A stretch of 9,089 nucleotides of DNA from Saprospiraceae bacterium UBA3362 (GTDB lineage: Bacteria > Bacteroidota > Bacteroidia > Chitinophagales > Saprospiraceae). The stretch spans positions 1-9,089 of the forward strand of contig DEQQ01000068.1 of NCBI GenBank assembly GCA_002360455.1. The letters run 5' to 3'. The position numbers and the translations under genes were made by a program. Positions 7,270 through 9,089 of the stretch are shown one piece after another (the stretch's first letter is position 1; the number at the start of each line of letters is the position of its first letter). Under the pieces are notes generated by a model, which was not told where the DNA came from, did no database searches, and saw nothing but the letters and a program-made list of their open reading frames with translations.

Positions 7270-8682
7270 TTAATAATGACATTTTTGACATTCCAAACCA
7301 CCTATATCCGAAACCTTAACCGAAGTCTTCTTGCCAGACTTCAACTCTTCATGATATGTTTTATAACTTTCGTAGTACTTATTGTCTTTGAATTTTACAT
7401 CTGTTTCTCTGTGACAGTTGATACACCAACCCATAGAAAGTGGAGAATATTGCTTTACAACATCCATAGTCTCTACTTTGCCATGACATTGTTGACATTC
7501 CAATTTACCAACTGTAACGTGTTGTGAGTGATTGAAATAAACATGGTCAGGAAGATTGTGTAATCTGATCCACTCTATCGGGCCTGACACTGATGCTTTG
7601 TTTTCGTTGGTTAAACTGCTTACAATGCCATTCCACTGATGATCTACTTCATGTTGACCATCTTCTGTCAAAGACGATTTACTGTTGTCTTTCATCCAAG
7701 AATCGCCAATCCATTTTTTATAGATTTTTTCGATTTCTTCATTGGACAATTTATCGTAATTCTCTATGTATTTACCTGTAGTTGGATCGAAGCCTATACT
7801 TGCATAAATTTTAGTGATCTCTGCTGTACCATAATTGGACCCCTTGGCAATCGCTTTATGGCAGTTCATACAAGTAGAAGTACCAGGAATAACGGATTGT
7901 TTGGACCTTCTTGCTCCGTCATGGCAATAATTGCAATCTATTTTATTGAGGCCTGCGTGTGTAGCGTGGGAAAACTTGATGGGTTGTTCGGGAGAATAGT
8001 TCTGAGATCTTCCGAGGGCAATTGCATTATTTACTGTAGTATAGCCTCCAAACAAGATTAAAGCGAACAAAACGAAAGTAACTACAGCTTTACTTGAAGC
8101 CAACTGCCAGAATGTTTTTTTCTTGGCTGTTGTATTTCCGTCTGCAAGGGCCTTGCTGTGGGACAAATCTGCCATGATGTTCCATAAGAACAATGCCAAC
8201 ACGGCCAACAAGCCAAAAATCCCATAATAAATCCAAGCTCCACTCGCCCCCTTAGCTTGAGCACCCCCGGTTGCCGTCCCTGCAACAGTAGCATCCTTTG
8301 GTGCAGCTCCATAAGTTCCTTTGGCCACTCCATCAATATAAGCTAAAACATTATCCACATCTTCGTCTGATAAAGATGGAAAAGGAGTCATCACGGACTT
8401 CCATTTGGAGAACAACTGAGTCGCCATCGGATGACCTTTGGTCACCATAGACTGTGAATTCTTAATCCATAAATATAGGTCAGCTTTTGGATAGGCAGCC
8501 CATCTTTCTTCAACACCGCCGAGTGCCGGACCGGTGAGATCGTCTTTCATATTCTTGTTATGACAAGACGCACAATTGTTCTTAAAAATAGTTTTTCCTG
8601 CGTCCGGATTTGGCGCGGCAATAAGAACTGCCAGATTCAGGAACAGAACGGAGATTGTGAGGAAAAGCCCTTTGCAGTTCAT
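7270..8682 (-). CDS. actA: ACIII multihaem cytochrome c subunit ActA (six haem motifs)
   Basis: ActA is the multihaem c-type cytochrome of Alternative Complex III, relaying electrons from ActB towards cytochrome c or a terminal oxidase. The 470-residue protein starts with a Sec-type signal (about 1-23, ending I-A-A). A first cytochrome domain has C-A-S-C-H at 37-41 and Met98 in S-V-M-T-P-F-P as probable distal ligand. A Gly/Ala/Thr-rich linker (121-148) follows, then two membrane segments at about 150-170 and 198-216. The second, larger domain is the classic pentahaem ActA module with C-N-Y-C-H (250-254), C-M-N-C-H (271-275), C-Q-Q-C-H (396-400), C-I-N-C-H (420-424) and C-Q-K-C-H (465-469). 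The last haem motif ends one residue before the C-terminus. Six haem motifs in total exceed the five of the canonical subunit because of the N-terminal domain. It is the promoter-proximal gene of the operon, with an AT-rich leader and no Shine-Dalgarno site. Confidence 0.97.
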   Translation of the reverse strand: MNCKGLFLTISVLFLNLAVLIAAPNPDAGKTIFKNNCASCHNKNMKDDLTGPALGGVEERWAAYPKADLYLWIKNSQSMVTKGHPMATQLFSKWKSVMTPFPSLSDEDVDNVLAYIDGVAKGTYGAAPKDATVAGTATGGAQAKGASGAWIYYGIFGLLAVLALFLWNIMADLSHSKALADGNTTAKKKTFWQLASSKAVVTFVLFALILFGGYTTVNNAIALGRSQNYSPEQPIKFSHATHAGLNKIDCNYCHDGARRSKQSVIPGTSTCMNCHKAIAKGSNYGTAEITKIYASIGFDPTTGKYIENYDKLSNEEIEKIYKKWIGDSWMKDNSKSSLTEDGQHEVDHQWNGIVSSLTNENKASVSGPIEWIRLHNLPDHVYFNHSQHVTVGKLECQQCHGKVETMDVVKQYSPLSMGWCINCHRETDVKFKDNKYYESYKTYHEELKSGKKTSVKVSDIGGLECQKCHY

Positions 8683-8750
8683 AACTTACTGAATTCTAAA
8701 TGGGTACAAATTTGAATAAAGTTGATACGTTTGTTACGCGTATTTTCGAT

Positions 8751-8782
8751 GCAAAAATAGAAAGCAGTGGCACAATTCCAAA
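8751..8782 (-). promoter_or_regulatory. Predicted Bacteroidota-type promoter of the act operon
   Basis: Read on the minus strand, TTTG at 8782-8779 is followed after 19 bp by TATTTTTGC at 8759-8751. This matches the housekeeping promoter of Bacteroidota (TTTG near -33 and TAnnTTTG near -7, spacing about 19 bp). Transcription would begin near 8745 and leave a 5' leader of about 60 nt before the actA ATG at 8682. No comparable promoter was noticed in the short gaps inside the operon, so this is the likely main promoter for all six genes. The call rests on the motif match and position only. Confidence 0.7.
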
Positions 8783-8790
8783 AATTTTGG
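8778..8790. promoter_or_regulatory. Palindrome over the -33 element (possible operator)
   Basis: CCAAAA-A-TTTTGG is a perfect inverted repeat of 6 bp arms around one central base, and it covers the predicted -33 TTTG. A dyad in this place could be a regulator binding site, but AT-rich palindromes of this size also arise by chance in such DNA. No regulator gene is in the window to support it. Confidence 0.25.
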
Positions 8791-8885
8791 ATGATAATTA
8801 GCAGCAAACGCATGGATTATTTTTTAATATGTCACAACTCACTGATAGACTAACAGTTAAAATATTGTTAATGTTTTATTAAGAA

Positions 8886-8915
8886 TAAAAGATATTTTCC
8901 TATTTTTATCTTTTA
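8886..8915. repeat. AT-rich inverted repeat (hairpin of 9 bp)
   Basis: TAAAAGATA (8886-8894) and TATCTTTTA (8907-8915) are perfect inverted arms around a 12-base loop. Each stem has only one G-C pair, so it would be weak in RNA. It lies between the act promoter and the hairpin array. It might act as a weak terminator for leftward transcripts, since T-rich sequence follows on the minus strand, but chance formation in AT-rich DNA is equally plausible. Confidence 0.3.
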
Positions 8916-8970
8916 CCTTTCGATTTTTTTGCAAAGCCTCATTTCTAGCTTATTTTCCTTCAATAGATAG

Positions 8971-9088
8971 ATTCTTCGCTAAGAATGGAGAAGGTCGTTC
9001 AGTATTGGAAACACAATACTGTGAGGAAGCTGTAGGGCTTGGTCATGCCAACGGCATGACGGAGTGAAACGAACCCCGAAAGACTCCG
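8971..9088. other. Array of five short perfect hairpins; candidate structured RNA or intergenic repeat, possibly cut by the contig end
   Basis: Five perfect inverted repeats follow one another. They are ATTCTT/AAGAAT (8971-8976 and 8981-8986, loop 4), CAGTATTG/CAATACTG (9000-9007 and 9014-9021, loop 6), AAGC/GCTT (9027-9030 and 9037-9040, loop 6), GTCATGCC/GGCATGAC (9042-9049 and 9053-9060, loop 3) and CGGAGT/ACTCCG (9060-9065 and 9083-9088, loop 17). The last two share base 9060. On the plus strand the loops are A-rich and include GAAACA and GAAAG, which fits a structured RNA read rightwards, although no plus-strand promoter is obvious. No T-run follows any hairpin, so a simple terminator is unlikely. 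I do not recognise the family. Candidates are the start of a larger non-coding RNA, part of a group II intron or retron RNA, the folded end of an IS200/IS605-type element, or a REP-like intergenic repeat. Confidence 0.4.
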
Positions 9089-9089
9089 A

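Larger units (their letters stand above)
8683..9089. other. Non-coding region upstream of actA
   Basis: This stretch of about 400 bp contains no open reading frame that I would call a gene. From left to right it holds the actA leader, an 8-bp palindrome TACGCGTA (8735-8742) close to the predicted transcription start, the operon promoter with its overlapping dyad, a very AT-rich section (about 8815-8935) with one AT hairpin, and the array of short perfect hairpins from 8971 to 9088. Base composition changes noticeably: the final 100 bases are far richer in G and C than the AT-rich section before them, which suggests a different functional unit at the right edge. Confidence 0.8.

Noticed and set aside
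7639..8061. Open frame of 140 codons on the plus strand inside actA
   Set aside because: It is antisense to a confidently assigned multihaem cytochrome gene, has a composition typical of a reverse-strand shadow, and shows no recognisable domain.
9042..9060. Hairpin GTCATGCC/GGCATGAC as a Rho-independent terminator
   Set aside because: Neither strand has a T-run directly after the stem, and it sits among other hairpins, so a terminator is not the best explanation.
8971..9089. tRNA, tmRNA, 6S RNA or RNase P RNA at the right end
   Set aside because: I could not find a cloverleaf with T-loop, nor the conserved cores that I know for tmRNA, 6S or RNase P RNA. The family remains unassigned.
1..9089. 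CRISPR array, insertion sequence, phage or defence genes
   Set aside because: No evenly spaced direct repeats, transposase, integrase or defence-type domains are seen. The coding content is fully explained by the ACIII operon.

Overview
The window is the core of a respiratory operon from a bacterium of the phylum Bacteroidota. All genes lie on the minus strand, in the order actA-actB-actC-actD-actE-actF. Together they encode Alternative Complex III (ACIII), a quinol:electron-acceptor oxidoreductase that replaces the cytochrome bc1 complex. The assignment to Bacteroidota rests on the AT-rich DNA, the order with actA first and all six subunits present, the absence of Shine-Dalgarno sites, and a promoter of the Bacteroidota type (TTTG, 19 bp, TAnnTTTG). 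The protein sequences resemble environmental Saprospiraceae or other Chitinophagia-like lineages, but that finer placement is recollection and not proof.

Layout from right to left, which is the direction of transcription. Positions 8683-9089 hold no gene. They contain the operon promoter (about 8751-8782), two small palindromes around it, an AT-rich hairpin, and at the far right a run of five consecutive perfect short hairpins (8971-9088) that nothing else in the window explains. Then come actA (cytochrome c with six haem motifs), actB (molybdopterin-oxidoreductase-like domain fused to an iron-sulfur domain), actC (NrfD-like membrane subunit), actD (DUF3341 membrane protein), actE (monohaem cytochrome c lipoprotein) and actF (second NrfD-like membrane subunit). 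Gaps between genes are 2 to about 32 bp with no convincing terminator, so the six genes look like one transcription unit. actF is cut off at the left edge.

How the genes work together, from knowledge of the family: ActC and ActF are the large membrane subunits and quinol is oxidised at ActC. Electrons pass through the iron-sulfur clusters of ActB to the haems of ActA and ActE, and then to a soluble cytochrome c or directly to a terminal cytochrome oxidase. Oxidase genes often follow actF in this phylum but would lie outside the window.

The first 13 bases equal the end of the standard Illumina adapter. They are almost certainly an assembly artefact, which also implies that the window starts at a contig end. 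I see no new multi-gene system here. The part least explained by known biology is the hairpin array at the right end.
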